A DNA stretch of 64,000 nucleotides, from NCBI GenBank assembly GCA_963530295.1, contig CAUSCF010000005.1, positions 1-64,000 on the forward strand. The letters are read 5' to 3'. The DNA is from JABCPE02 sp963530295 (lineage in GTDB: Bacteria; Bacteroidota; Bacteroidia; Flavobacteriales; Weeksellaceae). The notes under the pieces were generated by a model, which was not told where the DNA came from, made no database searches, and saw only the letters and a program-made list of their open reading frames with translations. Below are positions 53,201 to 60,523 of the stretch, in pieces (the stretch's first letter is position 1; each line of letters starts with the position of its first letter). Position numbers and translations under genes: made by a program.

Positions 53201-54342
53201 TCTGAAAGGGAAGTTCCGTCAGCCATTGCCTTGCCAGACCTTTCCATAGCAGCTCTGAATTCATCAGTTCTATTGGCAGCTGCACCGACCGCCTTCTGAA
53301 CCTCCAGTGATTTTAACCCAAGGCTGTCAAAAATCTCAACCGTTTTTGTGGCTTCTACGCCCCGCATTCCCTCGGAAAATCTTAAGAAAAATTCTTCTGG
53401 ATTAGTATTAAATAATTCTTTCGCCTCCGCCGTGGACATATGCATAGACTGGGCAAACAGTCCGATGTTCTCCCCTGCCACCTTCATAAAGTTAGAATAT
53501 CCCGAAGCCGCTATCTGAGAATCCACCCCAGATTCTTCAAACGCTGCACCAAGCCCTAAGACTTTATCAATAGATGGCTTGAGTGCGTCTGGCAAAGCAC
53601 CTATCCTAAGAGTAAAATCTGAAATATTCCCCTCACTGGCTGTTCCCGATGCAGCAAGTTCGTTCAAGGCAGAACCTACACCATTGATAGCATCAGCATA
53701 GCTCTGTCCTTTGGTCTCCTCGAACAATCCTTTGATTTTACCCAAAGAATCTACCACGCCCTCTAAACCGCCGTCGAAAGAATCTCCCAGGGCAACATAT
53801 GCTTTGTCTACCTCTTGAACGAAAGATGCCATTTCCTCCTTAGGAACACCAAGCCGACCGCCCACTTCGGCAATCTTGAGCCTGTCCATCTTGGAGGTTC
53901 TGGTGTCCATATCATCGAAAGCCTCCCAGAGCTGTTTCACTTCATCCAGTGCCATGCCTGTAGTCTTCTGAACATCCGCCATAGCATCAGATACTTTGAG
54001 TAGTTCTTCTGCTGTGTTTTTCAAATGGAGACCAGCCAAACCTACACCGAGATTTCCAAAACTGAGTCCTATATCAGAAAGTTTGGAGCGAAATTTCCCT
54101 AAAAAGCCTTCTGACTCTTTTAGCTTTCCGCTTACAGCATCAATCTCACTTTTTACTCTTGAAAAATGCTCTTTTACCTCTTTGAGTTCCGCAGCTTTTC
54201 TCATGAACCTTTCAGTTCCTGGTGTGAGTTTCCGAAGCTCACTCTCCAAGGTTCGGGCTTCCTTGCTTAACCCACTGAAAGAATTTTCAACATCTTTTCC
54301 GTTTACCTTTAAAACTATTGTTGTAGATACATTCTTTGCCAT
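50233..54342 (-). CDS. Phage tail tape measure protein
   Basis: A 1369-residue protein, the longest in the window. The N-terminal half resembles the TP901 tape measure family (ADVQKTTGMALDEVKQLWEAF, VGGRLGVPKEEMASFVQEV, SGYSNFMKVAGENIGLFAQ). Hydrophobic segments lie near 450-475, 495-525 and 535-555 and again near 1205-1245, and a long lysine/glutamate-rich coiled coil spans about 790-1110. It sets tail length and is ejected with the DNA. The ATG at 54342 is preferred to an upstream TTG two codons earlier. By the rule of about 1.5 angstrom per residue, the tail would be roughly 200 nm, suggesting a siphovirus-like phage. Confidence 0.93.
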   Translation of the reverse strand: MAKNVSTTIVLKVNGKDVENSFSGLSKEARTLESELRKLTPGTERFMRKAAELKEVKEHFSRVKSEIDAVSGKLKESEGFLGKFRSKLSDIGLSFGNLGVGLAGLHLKNTAEELLKVSDAMADVQKTTGMALDEVKQLWEAFDDMDTRTSKMDRLKIAEVGGRLGVPKEEMASFVQEVDKAYVALGDSFDGGLEGVVDSLGKIKGLFEETKGQSYADAINGVGSALNELAASGTASEGNISDFTLRIGALPDALKPSIDKVLGLGAAFEESGVDSQIAASGYSNFMKVAGENIGLFAQSMHMSTAEAKELFNTNPEEFFLRFSEGMRGVEATKTVEIFDSLGLKSLEVQKAVGAAANRTDEFRAAMERSGKAMADGTSLSDEFSKKNNNAAAIVEKLKNAFAEMFTSNNIINLFEDVIRVVGFITGVTKEAGDGIREFKDRLVFLAKIIGVMVTAMVSYKAAMYLIALSTQKAYQQTILYNAVQKAKIAIESAAKGVSLLYAAAKAKLTGNTAGATAAMRAFNMTTKMNPIGLLVAAIGAAIVAYKLYHKEVDAATQKQKNLNDAFVEAEKSIVSQKNELDQLMKTARDETLSKEQRLEAIKKLNEISPEYLGFLNLENINTQEATKAVDKYTEHLLKMARVKALTAKMDKIGEQIIDKENESLGENLGLVDKAANKISNLFGGKDVVNLDKNEAVQYQKWLKAVGKKRADELKKEYAHVYEKRKQDVQGLTDQQRALAEEIKKIQGEEGGTAPASNKPVNSAVANPTKNKTPKKNSGEDKSKSVYEKSLEDKRKYDKELLDAHRKYEDEREKIQLEGYEKEKRLLETEHNRNLEDIENQNKEKKDAIAKVEREISDFQKAKAGASPQAQKNYDAAIQNKREEIAVINSIIAQNNKIKEQMEHTHQLKIKTIDEKAELEKHQRDITNLQKEAALVHEKNENEITEIKTMAEAREKLAEMEFLKLSDQELKNIHTLEDAKKALRENANRAALQAQIELFKKEQKILEDLLSNPNVFSEKSVQELKERIASITTEVNKLNAAKNGNEVGDESQIQKDARKEMDKVDILGFSVTQWSDTFKNLDTTERKLQAVMMGVQALKNAFSQFSELQQRLNERELRSFTKGQDNKKKELLRQLNEGYINQEQYHKGVQLLEEETDAKKAELANRQAKIQKAMAIAQIAINTAQAIIGIWAQVPKFDFGISAGVLTGVVSALGAAQIAAVLAQPDSFDKGGFTGGGFGSPDSSGFRPAGIVHENEYVTPKWMLQNPVVADVVDWMESIRTGRTQAPRGYAEGGFTGGGQTSGGDAQTPATAQMVLGAEMQPILSDLKQVLSELKENGVEAWMVENAENGKRLKNAIKQFENIEKRNARK

Positions 54343-54455
54343 GTTCAATCTTTAATTCCCAAAGATTGATTTTTTCTGTTTCTCTCCAAAGGACAAAAAA
54401 AACGGACTGAAAATTCAGCCCGCCATTGTTCAATTATGTGAATGTTATGAATGTT

Positions 54456-54812
54456 CTATTTTTCTGTTTGAAGAAAAGGATAAGTAATAATCATCCCCGT
54501 AGTCGCTATACTAACAAATATATAAAGCACTTTTTCATCTATATTTTCAATAAAAATTGAGTAAAAAACCATTCCCAGCAGCCCTAAAAAACCGACTACT
54601 AAACTCCAGCCTCCCATTCTGTAAATAGTGTTTGGAAATTTAATCCTACTAAAAAGCACACCCAAAAGAACAAGAGAGGGAATGTATAATATAACAAACC
54701 AAAACTTAGATATCAATGCATAAGAAAGAACCATAAGTCCTAAGACAGCATTCACTCCACCAACAGCAAGGAAGATAAGGAGCATTAGTAAAAAAGACTG
54801 TGTGTTTTTCAT
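54456..54812 (-). CDS. Four-helix membrane protein in the tail region
   Basis: A 118-residue protein composed almost wholly of four hydrophobic helices (about 7-30, 35-55, 66-86 and 92-112) with short charged loops. It lies between a putative tail protein gene and the tape measure gene, 23 bases after the former. Function is unknown; it could be a cargo membrane protein or a superinfection-exclusion factor. A 114-bp gap with a CTGAAAATTCAG palindrome separates it from the tape measure gene. Confidence 0.55.
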   Translation of the reverse strand: MKNTQSFLLMLLIFLAVGGVNAVLGLMVLSYALISKFWFVILYIPSLVLLGVLFSRIKFPNTIYRMGGWSLVVGFLGLLGMVFYSIFIENIDEKVLYIFVSIATTGMIITYPFLQTEK

Positions 54813-54835
54813 ACCTCTAAATTAAGTAATTATTT

Positions 54836-55300
54836 TCATTTAGCAAAATGCGAAAGTGGAAATATAAGCTCTTCAGCGAAATTCTTCGCTCTGAGTTCTG
54901 CTACATTCTGGGAAACAAACTCTACTACATCACTTTGTTTGATAGCATCTCCTATGAATGGCTGGGCTCTCATCTCCATATCGTGGGCATCATAGTGATA
55001 TGAATTCCCCAATTTGGATTTCCTAAACCCACCAGCACGCAGACTATTGACACCATAGTGCTGGACAAAGCCGTGCCGAGCCATACGAATAACCAGCCTG
55101 CGCAAGAAAATCTGCTGGTTTCCGTCTTTCTTCCTGCCGTATTTTTTTACATAGGATTTAGCAGATGCCTGTTTTAGGCTCGGTTCATCTTCTTTTTTTC
55201 CATTGTAGTGGTCCGCAAAAGAATTGGTTTTATTACGAATAGCACCCGTGAGCATCTGCTCTGCTTTTTGTGCGATTTCTAATTCATCTCTGTATTCCAT
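54836..55300 (-). CDS. Phage protein, probable tail component
   Basis: A 154-residue basic protein (QASAKSYVKKYGRKKDGNQQIFLRRLVIRMARHGFVQHYG) with no recognised domain. Its size, basic character and position upstream of the tape measure gene suggest a head-tail connector, neck or tail-completion protein, but this is inference from synteny. Confidence 0.55.
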   Translation of the reverse strand: MEYRDELEIAQKAEQMLTGAIRNKTNSFADHYNGKKEDEPSLKQASAKSYVKKYGRKKDGNQQIFLRRLVIRMARHGFVQHYGVNSLRAGGFRKSKLGNSYHYDAHDMEMRAQPFIGDAIKQSDVVEFVSQNVAELRAKNFAEELIFPLSHFAK

Positions 55301-55364
55301 ATCCCAAATTTACAACAAAAAAAACGCCCAGCAATAGTCTTCATTCTATATACTGGGCGAAAGT

Positions 55365-55685
55365 TTATACTCCGTGTTTTTTTTCAAAGACCACCCATTT
55401 GAATACTCGGTCTACTTCGACTCTGTCATATTCAGCAGGAATGCCTTTTTCCTCATCTCCTTTAAAAATACATACCTGTCCGTAGGTAATTTCCAATTCT
55501 TGGTAAAAGCCCATATCCGTCATGCATTCATAGATATCATGCTCGCTGATAGGCTTAGAAGGAATTACCCCCCCCACCATTTCTAGAATCCTCTTGGTGG
55601 ATAGATAGGTTTTTTCCTGTTCCTCGCCGATGTTTCTGTAATACCGCAGAAACAGCTCTTTTATCTTTTCTTTGTAATCTTCCAT
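55365..55685 (-). CDS. Small phage protein of unknown function
   Basis: A 106-residue soluble protein, ILEMVGGVIPSKPISEHDIYE being its most ordered-looking stretch. No motif recognised. It lies 3 bases after the preceding gene and is part of a run of small genes before the tape measure gene. Confidence 0.5.
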   Translation of the reverse strand: MEDYKEKIKELFLRYYRNIGEEQEKTYLSTKRILEMVGGVIPSKPISEHDIYECMTDMGFYQELEITYGQVCIFKGDEEKGIPAEYDRVEVDRVFKWVVFEKKHGV

Positions 55686-55688
55686 AAG

Positions 55689-55940
55689 TTATAGTATAAA
55701 CTTATTGATATCATCTCGAAGAAAAATAAGTCCATAGATAACATCCATTACTTCTTTTTTTTCTTCCTCGGTTTCTAAATAAAGATGTGCCGTGAGGAGT
55801 TTATTGAGATAAGTGTTTATCTTATCCAGCTGCTCCCTAAAGCCAAAGCTTTCGTTCTGCTGGTTCAGCTTGATATATTCCAGGCATTCTTCTGTGAGTT
55901 TTGCCCCTTGAACCTCTATATATTCTTTATTCCCTTTCAT
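55689..55940 (-). CDS. Small helical phage protein
   Basis: An 83-residue acidic, helix-rich protein (EEKKEVMDVIYGLIFLRDDINKF). It overlaps the upstream 83-codon gene by 4 bases (ATGA-type junction), so the two are translationally coupled. No family recognised. Confidence 0.5.
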   Translation of the reverse strand: MKGNKEYIEVQGAKLTEECLEYIKLNQQNESFGFREQLDKINTYLNKLLTAHLYLETEEEKKEVMDVIYGLIFLRDDINKFIL

Positions 55941-56188
55941 ATCATATATTTTTCGTGAAAGTTTTTAAGCATATTTCTGTAGGCTCTAGTAAAGGAACTG
56001 CCCCAGGCGTGAGCTCTCTGCTCCTCGTTTTGGAATCCGCAGTAGTAGCATCCTCCTACCAACTTCATCTGCAGGCTTCCCCCGAAAACTTCTGCAAAAT
56101 CTACTGGCTCTATTAGATTTTTTTTCACTCTTCTAAGCACCCTGCTACTATGCTTCACAGGTTGTGCAATTGTTGTTTTGCTTCGCAT
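55937..56188 (-). CDS. Small basic phage protein with a CxxC pair
   Basis: An 83-residue protein with a basic N-terminus (SRVLRRVKKNLIEP) and GGCYYCGFQNEEQRAHAW, where the CxxC and a histidine could bind a metal. It is the first gene of the transcript from the promoter at 56382-56389, with a leader of about 180 bases. Function unknown. Confidence 0.5.
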   Translation of the reverse strand: MRSKTTIAQPVKHSSRVLRRVKKNLIEPVDFAEVFGGSLQMKLVGGCYYCGFQNEEQRAHAWGSSFTRAYRNMLKNFHEKYMI

Positions 56189-56381
56189 TTTATAAAAATT
56201 TAAATTAAATTCCCTTTAAAACCACGAAAACAAAAAAACCTTGACTTTCGTGGGTCGCGAAACAAAACAAGACACAAGGGAATTGTAACCACTACTTATC
56301 AAGGCTAAGCCTATATTAAAATTAAAATTAAATGGGATTTTATAAAGACTCTCCCTTGTCTCTTATTTTATTTCGCTGTTG

Positions 56382-56389
56382 CAAATATA
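56382..56389 (-). promoter_or_regulatory. -7 promoter element restarting tail-gene transcription
   Basis: TATATTTG on the minus strand. It lies after the cargo block's terminator and before the small tail genes, so it would restore expression of everything from 56188 leftward. Confidence 0.6.
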
Positions 56390-56409
56390 CAATAAATATT
56401 TAATATAGT

Positions 56410-56448
56410 AATTATAATAATTATATAATTACCATAATTATTATAATT
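56410..56448. repeat. AT-only inverted repeat upstream of the promoter
   Basis: AATTATAATAATTAT (56410-56424) and its exact complement (56434-56448) flank a 9-base spacer. It sits 20-60 bases upstream of the -7 box at 56382-56389 on the transcribed strand, where an activator, repressor or nucleoid protein could bind. Confidence 0.6.
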
Positions 56449-56454
56449 ATTAAA

Positions 56455-56480
56455 AAAATCCCCCATTTTAGGAGGATTTT
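56455..56480 (-). terminator. Terminator of the cargo lipoprotein gene
   Basis: AAAATCC and GGATTTT arms, extended inward by CC/GG, with a T run on the minus strand; 9 bases after the stop codon. Confidence 0.75.
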
Positions 56481-56489
56481 GCTTTTATA

Positions 56490-57263
56490 TTATTCCCAGA
56501 TGTACTCGTAATTTTCTACAGTTCCGTTGGTATATACTCTTCTAGCTGTCAGTGGATATCCATTTTCATCGTAGGAAAAAGTAGAAGTATAGGAAAAATC
56601 AGGTGCTGTAGAGGGTACTAAACGCCTGTAAGATATCGAAATATTATTGTGCTCATGCTGATAAGTGAACGGGCTTAAATATTTATCAAAGGCTTTTTTA
56701 GTGTCTTTTACCCAAATGTTTACCTGTATTTTTTGATTGTTTTCATCATATATATTATTTACACTGCTTCCTTGTTCGTCGGTATATTCAACAGTATAGT
56801 ATCCATTTGAAGTCCCGTCTGCTTTATAGTAAGTAGATTTTATCAAGTTATTAATCTTTCCTGGACGATTTTCAAAGGTTTGATAATTCTTTAGTTCATG
56901 AACTCCCGAAGTAACTGTGTATCTTTCTCTCTTGGTCACAAGATTTCCATCAAAATAATAAAGCTCATAGGAAGTAAGTTTATCAGTATTGTCGTATCTA
57001 CTCCATTTCTTCTGTAGACCATTTTCATACTCTATCTTATAACGATAGTTCAAACCGCCATCTTTGAAATAATCAATTCCAGAAATTTTCTTATCTGAAC
57101 CATAGTAGATTTTGGTATGAAGCATACCATCTTTATTAATTTGGACAATTCTTTTTTCTTCTAATACTTTTGGAGAAGTGTTGTTAAGAGAATTACTGTC
57201 CTCACTTCTGGAACACGATGTCACAGCTATTGCTATTGTAGCAAAAGTCAAAATGTTTTTCAT
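56490..57263 (-). CDS. Prophage-borne lipoprotein with YD/MORN-like strand repeats
   Basis: A 257-residue protein with a lipoprotein signal (lipobox VTSC, Cys17). The mature part repeats short beta-hairpins such as GSDKKISGIDYFKDGG, YKIEYENGLQKKWSRYD, LYYFDGNLVTKRERY and FSYDENGYPLTARRVY, typical of Bacteroidetes surface lipoproteins with YD- or MORN-like units. It is flanked by its own terminator-promoter unit and a terminator, so it is independently expressed from the prophage: a candidate lysogenic-conversion or superinfection-exclusion gene. Confidence 0.75.
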   Translation of the reverse strand: MKNILTFATIAIAVTSCSRSEDSNSLNNTSPKVLEEKRIVQINKDGMLHTKIYYGSDKKISGIDYFKDGGLNYRYKIEYENGLQKKWSRYDNTDKLTSYELYYFDGNLVTKRERYTVTSGVHELKNYQTFENRPGKINNLIKSTYYKADGTSNGYYTVEYTDEQGSSVNNIYDENNQKIQVNIWVKDTKKAFDKYLSPFTYQHEHNNISISYRRLVPSTAPDFSYTSTFSYDENGYPLTARRVYTNGTVENYEYIWE

Positions 57264-57280
57264 ATTATCACAAATTTTTC

Positions 57281-57322
57281 TTCAGCCACAAAGATAATAA
57301 AAAAATCCCTGCTGGTGCAGGG
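57281..57322 (-). repeat. 42-bp terminator-promoter unit, copy 1
   Basis: On the minus strand it reads a CCCTGC-ACCA-GCAGGG hairpin, a T run, then TATCTTTG (57289-57296), a -7 promoter box, and ends 18 bases before the lipoprotein ATG. Copy 2 at 58634-58675 differs at one base of 42. It thus ends the transcript of the genes before it and starts the lipoprotein gene. Confidence 0.8.
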
Positions 57323-57330
57323 CGGGGTGG

Positions 57331-57537
57331 TTAATATGGTTTATAAAAATCAAAATTACTCAACAATATGACAATGGCTATAATTAAAAAAACAAAGTCT
57401 TTTATTTGTAATCCATACCATTCTCTATCTGTATGGAAAACTTTTATTTTCCCTATAGTGACATCCATGAGCATATATAAAAAACCTACTCCAAAAATAA
57501 ATGCACTAATGACTGATATGAGATTTAATAAAAACAT
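57331..57537 (-). CDS. Small two-helix membrane protein (prophage cargo)
   Basis: A 68-residue protein beginning MFLLNLISVISAFIFGVGFL, with two hydrophobic helices (about 4-26 and 46-62). The ATG at 57537 is used because a -7 box (TAAATTTG, 57556-57563) overlaps an upstream in-frame TTG. It lies 30 bases after the 349-codon gene and before terminator-promoter copy 1. Function unknown; it could act with its larger neighbour. Confidence 0.6.
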   Translation of the reverse strand: MFLLNLISVISAFIFGVGFLYMLMDVTIGKIKVFHTDREWYGLQIKDFVFLIIAIVILLSNFDFYKPY

Positions 57538-57555
57538 TTCTCCATTTCTATAGTA

Positions 57556-57563
57556 CAAATTTA
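57556..57563 (-). promoter_or_regulatory. -7 promoter element of the small membrane gene
   Basis: TAAATTTG on the minus strand, 18 bases before the ATG at 57537. Confidence 0.5.
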
Positions 57564-57567
57564 TAAA

Positions 57568-58617
57568 TTATTTTGGTATATCTTTATTTGTGTCAAATTG
57601 TTTCAAGATTTTTATCATATCATCAGGATTTTTGATATTCAAACTATCTTTATACTGGTTAAAAACTTCTTTTTTCATATTTCTATTGTCTTGTTTATCA
57701 AGAAAATCAGATATAGCCTTTATTAAACCTTCTGTTTTTAAAGAACTTCCATTACTAGAAGTATATCCTCCCCCAACAATAGCTAAGACTATTCCCGCGA
57801 ATAAAGTACTCTTTTTTATGGAAGATTTAAGATCTATTTTACCAGGACTATTAAGATTTATTTTTACTTCAAAATCATTAGAAGAAATTCCACTCAAATT
57901 TAAATGTTCTGCAATTTCATCTATTAACTCTAAAAGATTGTATCCTAGACTAAATAAATCTTTTGCTTTTATATCATGTCTTGATTGGACATTAATAATA
58001 AAATGAGCCTCCTCTCCTAAAATGAAGAAATCTTGTAAACTTCTTTCTATTACATCTGCATATTTGCTGACATTTGTAATCGCTTGATGAGAAGTAAACA
58101 TCTTAAATAAATTAGGGTCTAATGATTTTTTAGGAAAATCTTGTATCCATTCTACTCGTTTATTTAAAAATTGATTTTCATATTCAAAATTTCTTTTTTC
58201 TTCATCCGAAAACTCTGCAATAGAAGATTCTTGAACTATTCCAAAAGAAACGAATTCAGAATTAGAAGATGGTATAATTACAATATCTCCCTTTTTAACT
58301 TCTTCATAAAAATTTGAAATTTGTCCTGCAATTAATCCTACCTGTTGTTTAGTTATAGTGCATTCTCCATCTTCAGTATAAAATTCTGTTACTAAATCCT
58401 TTATATTAGATAATCTTTTGTTAGCCTCCGTGAAAGTGTTTCTTATTGAAGATAAACTCCTTAAAGAAACCTCAGTATGTCCAAGTCCTACAAAATTATT
58501 TTCTACAAAGACTTCATATAAAGATCCAGATTGAGTTCTTATCAACCAATATTTCTTATCATTAGGAATTTTGTCTATACTATTTACTAAATTATCTAAA
58601 ATTTCATTATAATTCAT
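57568..58617 (-). CDS. Putative defence protein: Mrr-N-terminal-like reader domain with a C-terminal hydrophobic segment
   Basis: A 349-residue protein. Residues about 20-175 read KYWLIRTQSGSLYEVFVENN, FVGLGHTEVSL, GQISNFYEEVKKGDIVIIPSS, FGIVQESS and KRVEWIQDF, the strand order and spacing of the PUA/EVE-like N-terminal domain of Mrr-type restriction proteins, which sense modified DNA or act in restriction systems. No endonuclease motif follows. Instead there is a region of unknown type (190-265), a short hydrophobic stretch at 271-284 (TLFAGIVLAIVGGG) and a charged C-terminal helix. It has its own terminator-promoter unit. A sensor-plus-membrane-effector is an inference; a soluble protein with a glycine-rich loop is also possible. 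Confidence 0.6.
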   Translation of the reverse strand: MNYNEILDNLVNSIDKIPNDKKYWLIRTQSGSLYEVFVENNFVGLGHTEVSLRSLSSIRNTFTEANKRLSNIKDLVTEFYTEDGECTITKQQVGLIAGQISNFYEEVKKGDIVIIPSSNSEFVSFGIVQESSIAEFSDEEKRNFEYENQFLNKRVEWIQDFPKKSLDPNLFKMFTSHQAITNVSKYADVIERSLQDFFILGEEAHFIINVQSRHDIKAKDLFSLGYNLLELIDEIAEHLNLSGISSNDFEVKINLNSPGKIDLKSSIKKSTLFAGIVLAIVGGGYTSSNGSSLKTEGLIKAISDFLDKQDNRNMKKEVFNQYKDSLNIKNPDDMIKILKQFDTNKDIPK

Positions 58618-58633
58618 AAAGTTGTAATTTTAA

Positions 58634-58675
58634 TTCAGCCACAAAGATAATAAAAAAAGCCCTGCTGGTGCAGGG
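58634..58675 (-). repeat. 42-bp terminator-promoter unit, copy 2
   Basis: Same as copy 1 except one base: CCCTGC/GCAGGG hairpin, T run, TATCTTTG (58642-58649 on the plus strand), ending 17 bases before the 349-codon gene's ATG. Confidence 0.8.
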
Positions 58676-58731
58676 AATATTTCTTATTGAAAAAAAACAC
58701 GATTTTTTTCCAAATCAAAAATAATATGGAA

Positions 58732-58768
58732 AAAAACAGCGAGAATTTGCCACATTCTCGCTGTTTTT
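58732..58768 (-). terminator. Strong terminator ending the lysis/tail transcript
   Basis: A perfect 15-bp stem (AAAAACAGCGAGAAT and complement) with a 7-base loop, A and T runs on both sides; 3 bases after the 167-codon gene. It separates the tail transcript from the cargo block. Confidence 0.9.
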
Positions 58769-58770
58769 AT

Positions 58771-59274
58771 TTAGCACACTTTATCTACATCGCTCCAGTC
58801 ATCAGCATCAAGTTTCAGCGACTGAATGTTCTTCAGCTGGAAACTCACTTCTACCCCGAAGAGCCTGCTCACATCCAGTTCCACAGGACGGACTTCTACG
58901 CTGTTTTTTACAAAAGCTCCGTAGAGGAAATGTTCGGGTTTATTAGCATCAAAGCGCATTCGTGATGCTACTTTTAGAGCCAGTTTTTCTGCCTTGTCTA
59001 TCGCCTCGTATTGTTTCTCGTAATCATCTGCTGGAGCGTCCAGAAGAATAGCGAAACTCATATTTCGCACTGCTGATGAAGTCGCCATCTGCTCCCCTTC
59101 AATCCCAAAATTGTAGTTAAAAAGCGCCAAGCACGGAAACTGAATTCCTCTGGAACTCTGCTCTTTGTTTCTTAATTCTCTCGAAAAATAACCAATAAAA
59201 TCCTCCAAGAATTCAGATTTTTCCACGATTTGGTTAAAGTAATTCTTTAACTCTAAATAAGATGTTCCTCTCAT
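58771..59274 (-). CDS. Phage protein, probable tail/neck component
   Basis: A 167-residue soluble protein with no named domain (QSSRGIQFPCLALFNYNFGIE, VRNMSFAILLDAPADDYEKQY, SRLFGVEVSFQLKNIQSLKL). It overlaps the upstream 256-codon gene's end by one base, so they are coupled. Position and size suit a tail terminator or neck protein; not proven. Confidence 0.5.
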   Translation of the reverse strand: MRGTSYLELKNYFNQIVEKSEFLEDFIGYFSRELRNKEQSSRGIQFPCLALFNYNFGIEGEQMATSSAVRNMSFAILLDAPADDYEKQYEAIDKAEKLALKVASRMRFDANKPEHFLYGAFVKNSVEVRPVELDVSRLFGVEVSFQLKNIQSLKLDADDWSDVDKVC

Positions 59275-60044
59275 TATGTTTTATTTTTCAGTTTGTGAAT
59301 TTTATTACTTTCCAAAAATGCGTTCATGAAATCATACAACAGAGTCTTCTGGCACTCGTGCAAGTTCCCCAGCAGGCGGAGTTCATCTGCTGCCATCATT
59401 ACTACAATCTGAGAAAATGGAGTGAATTTTTTCTTGGCAGTAAATACAGGCTGATCTTCTGAGCGTGGCGTGTCGCTCTTGAAAATGCTCGGATACACCT
59501 TGGCAATATACATCCTCACCGACCCAAAGATAAAACCTATTCGCTCCGCTTCCTTTACATCTATTTTGTCCGAAATCTCAGCGATTTTCGGAAGTAGATT
59601 TTTGTCAAATCTTGGTTCTTTGCTCTCGCTCTTCGGGTCCAGCCGATATAATGCCGCCACCAGCTGGCGGAGATACACCTCTTTTTTCTCGGTCTGGTAA
59701 CGATAGAACAAGGTATCGCAGACAGAAAACTGCTCTATGGTAATATCCCCCATTCTTACGGCAGGTTTTACCAAGCCTTTGATTTCTGGGAAATGATGCA
59801 GTTTCGGCTCTTCTGATATGAATTTAAGAGCTGGAGCAAAATTGGAAATCGGTATGTTTTTCAAAACCTTTCTCATCTTAATACGCTCCCAAATACTTCC
59901 CTTTTTCATCAAAAGAATCTGCACTATCTGCATATACTGCTCGGTAAAATCTTCCGTATCAGTATGGCTGATGATATGGATAATCTCTCTTTGCTGGTAA
60001 TCCGTAAGCTCCTCCCAGCAGTCTGGAACGCTGATTTGATTCAT
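59274..60044 (-). CDS. Phage protein of unknown function
   Basis: A 256-residue helix-rich soluble protein (ISVPDCWEELTDYQQREIIHI to the C-terminal MAADELRLLGNLHECQKTLL). It lies between the endolysin and the 167-codon gene. Position before the tape measure gene recalls tail assembly chaperones, but no slippery sequence is visible at its end. Its start is 6 bases after the endolysin stop. Confidence 0.5.
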   Translation of the reverse strand: MNQISVPDCWEELTDYQQREIIHIISHTDTEDFTEQYMQIVQILLMKKGSIWERIKMRKVLKNIPISNFAPALKFISEEPKLHHFPEIKGLVKPAVRMGDITIEQFSVCDTLFYRYQTEKKEVYLRQLVAALYRLDPKSESKEPRFDKNLLPKIAEISDKIDVKEAERIGFIFGSVRMYIAKVYPSIFKSDTPRSEDQPVFTAKKKFTPFSQIVVMMAADELRLLGNLHECQKTLLYDFMNAFLESNKIHKLKNKT

Positions 60045-60050
60045 TTTTTA

Positions 60051-60521
60051 CTAAAATTTTTCCCACTGGAAATGCATCCAGTCGTAGTTTTTCTCCCTTC
60101 CGAGCGAAATAAAGCCGTGTTTGTAGAATATATCAATCATCGCTTTATATTCTGGTCGGGCAAAACGGGCTGTTCTTGCTGTTTCTTTCAGCTGATTTCT
60201 TTCAGGGTCAAGGTCAATCGCAAGTCCCCAGGAATGCACTGAAAACTCACTGCCCCCACGCATTTTTCGGAAATTAAAACAGCCTCCGAAAATATCAATG
60301 CCCAATTCTCTGATTTTATCTGGTCCGTAATGCTTCAGAATATCAGAAAATACGGCTTTCAACGGCTCTGCTATTTCCTTGTGGCAGGTTATTTTTCTTA
60401 CTATTTGGTTTTTGTCCCAAGCCAACCGCATAGGATACGGCAGATCTATGGTTACCAAATAACCGGCCCCCGCAGGATTGGGAACCCCGAATCTGTTTCT
60501 AAAATGGGATACTATTTTCAT
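60051..60521 (-). CDS. M15-type peptidase, phage endolysin
   Basis: A 156-residue metallopeptidase of the D-Ala-D-Ala carboxypeptidase family. The zinc ligands are visible: H96 and D103 in SVHSWGLAIDLDP and H150 in DWMHFQ. It would cut peptidoglycan cross-links for lysis. No signal peptide, so release needs the holin. It is the last gene of the lysis cassette and begins 2 bases after the 53-codon gene. Confidence 0.88.
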   Translation of the reverse strand: MKIVSHFRNRFGVPNPAGAGYLVTIDLPYPMRLAWDKNQIVRKITCHKEIAEPLKAVFSDILKHYGPDKIRELGIDIFGGCFNFRKMRGGSEFSVHSWGLAIDLDPERNQLKETARTARFARPEYKAMIDIFYKHGFISLGREKNYDWMHFQWEKF

Positions 60522-60523
60522 AT

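Larger units (their letters stand above)
56189..56489 (-). other. Gene-free leader and regulatory region between the cargo block and the tail genes
   Basis: No gene is seen in these 301 bases. On the minus strand, in order: the terminator of the lipoprotein gene, an AT-only inverted repeat, a TATATTTG promoter box and a leader of about 180 bases. The leader can fold: CCACGAAA and TTTCGTGG arms around position 56230-56260, and GGGAATT/AATTCCC arms that enclose them. A structured, regulated leader is possible, but I recognise no known RNA family. Confidence 0.55.

Noticed and set aside
56189..56489. CRISPR array or origin in the AT-rich gap
   Set aside because: There is only one pair of inverted arms, no regular direct repeats and no cluster of binding boxes.
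57538..57558. TTG-started extension of the 68-residue membrane gene
   Set aside because: It overlaps a TAAATTTG promoter box; the ATG at 57537 is sufficient.
57281..58675. Insertion sequence bounded by the two 42-bp direct repeats
   Set aside because: No transposase and no inverted ends; the repeats are functional terminator-promoter units and not target-site duplications.
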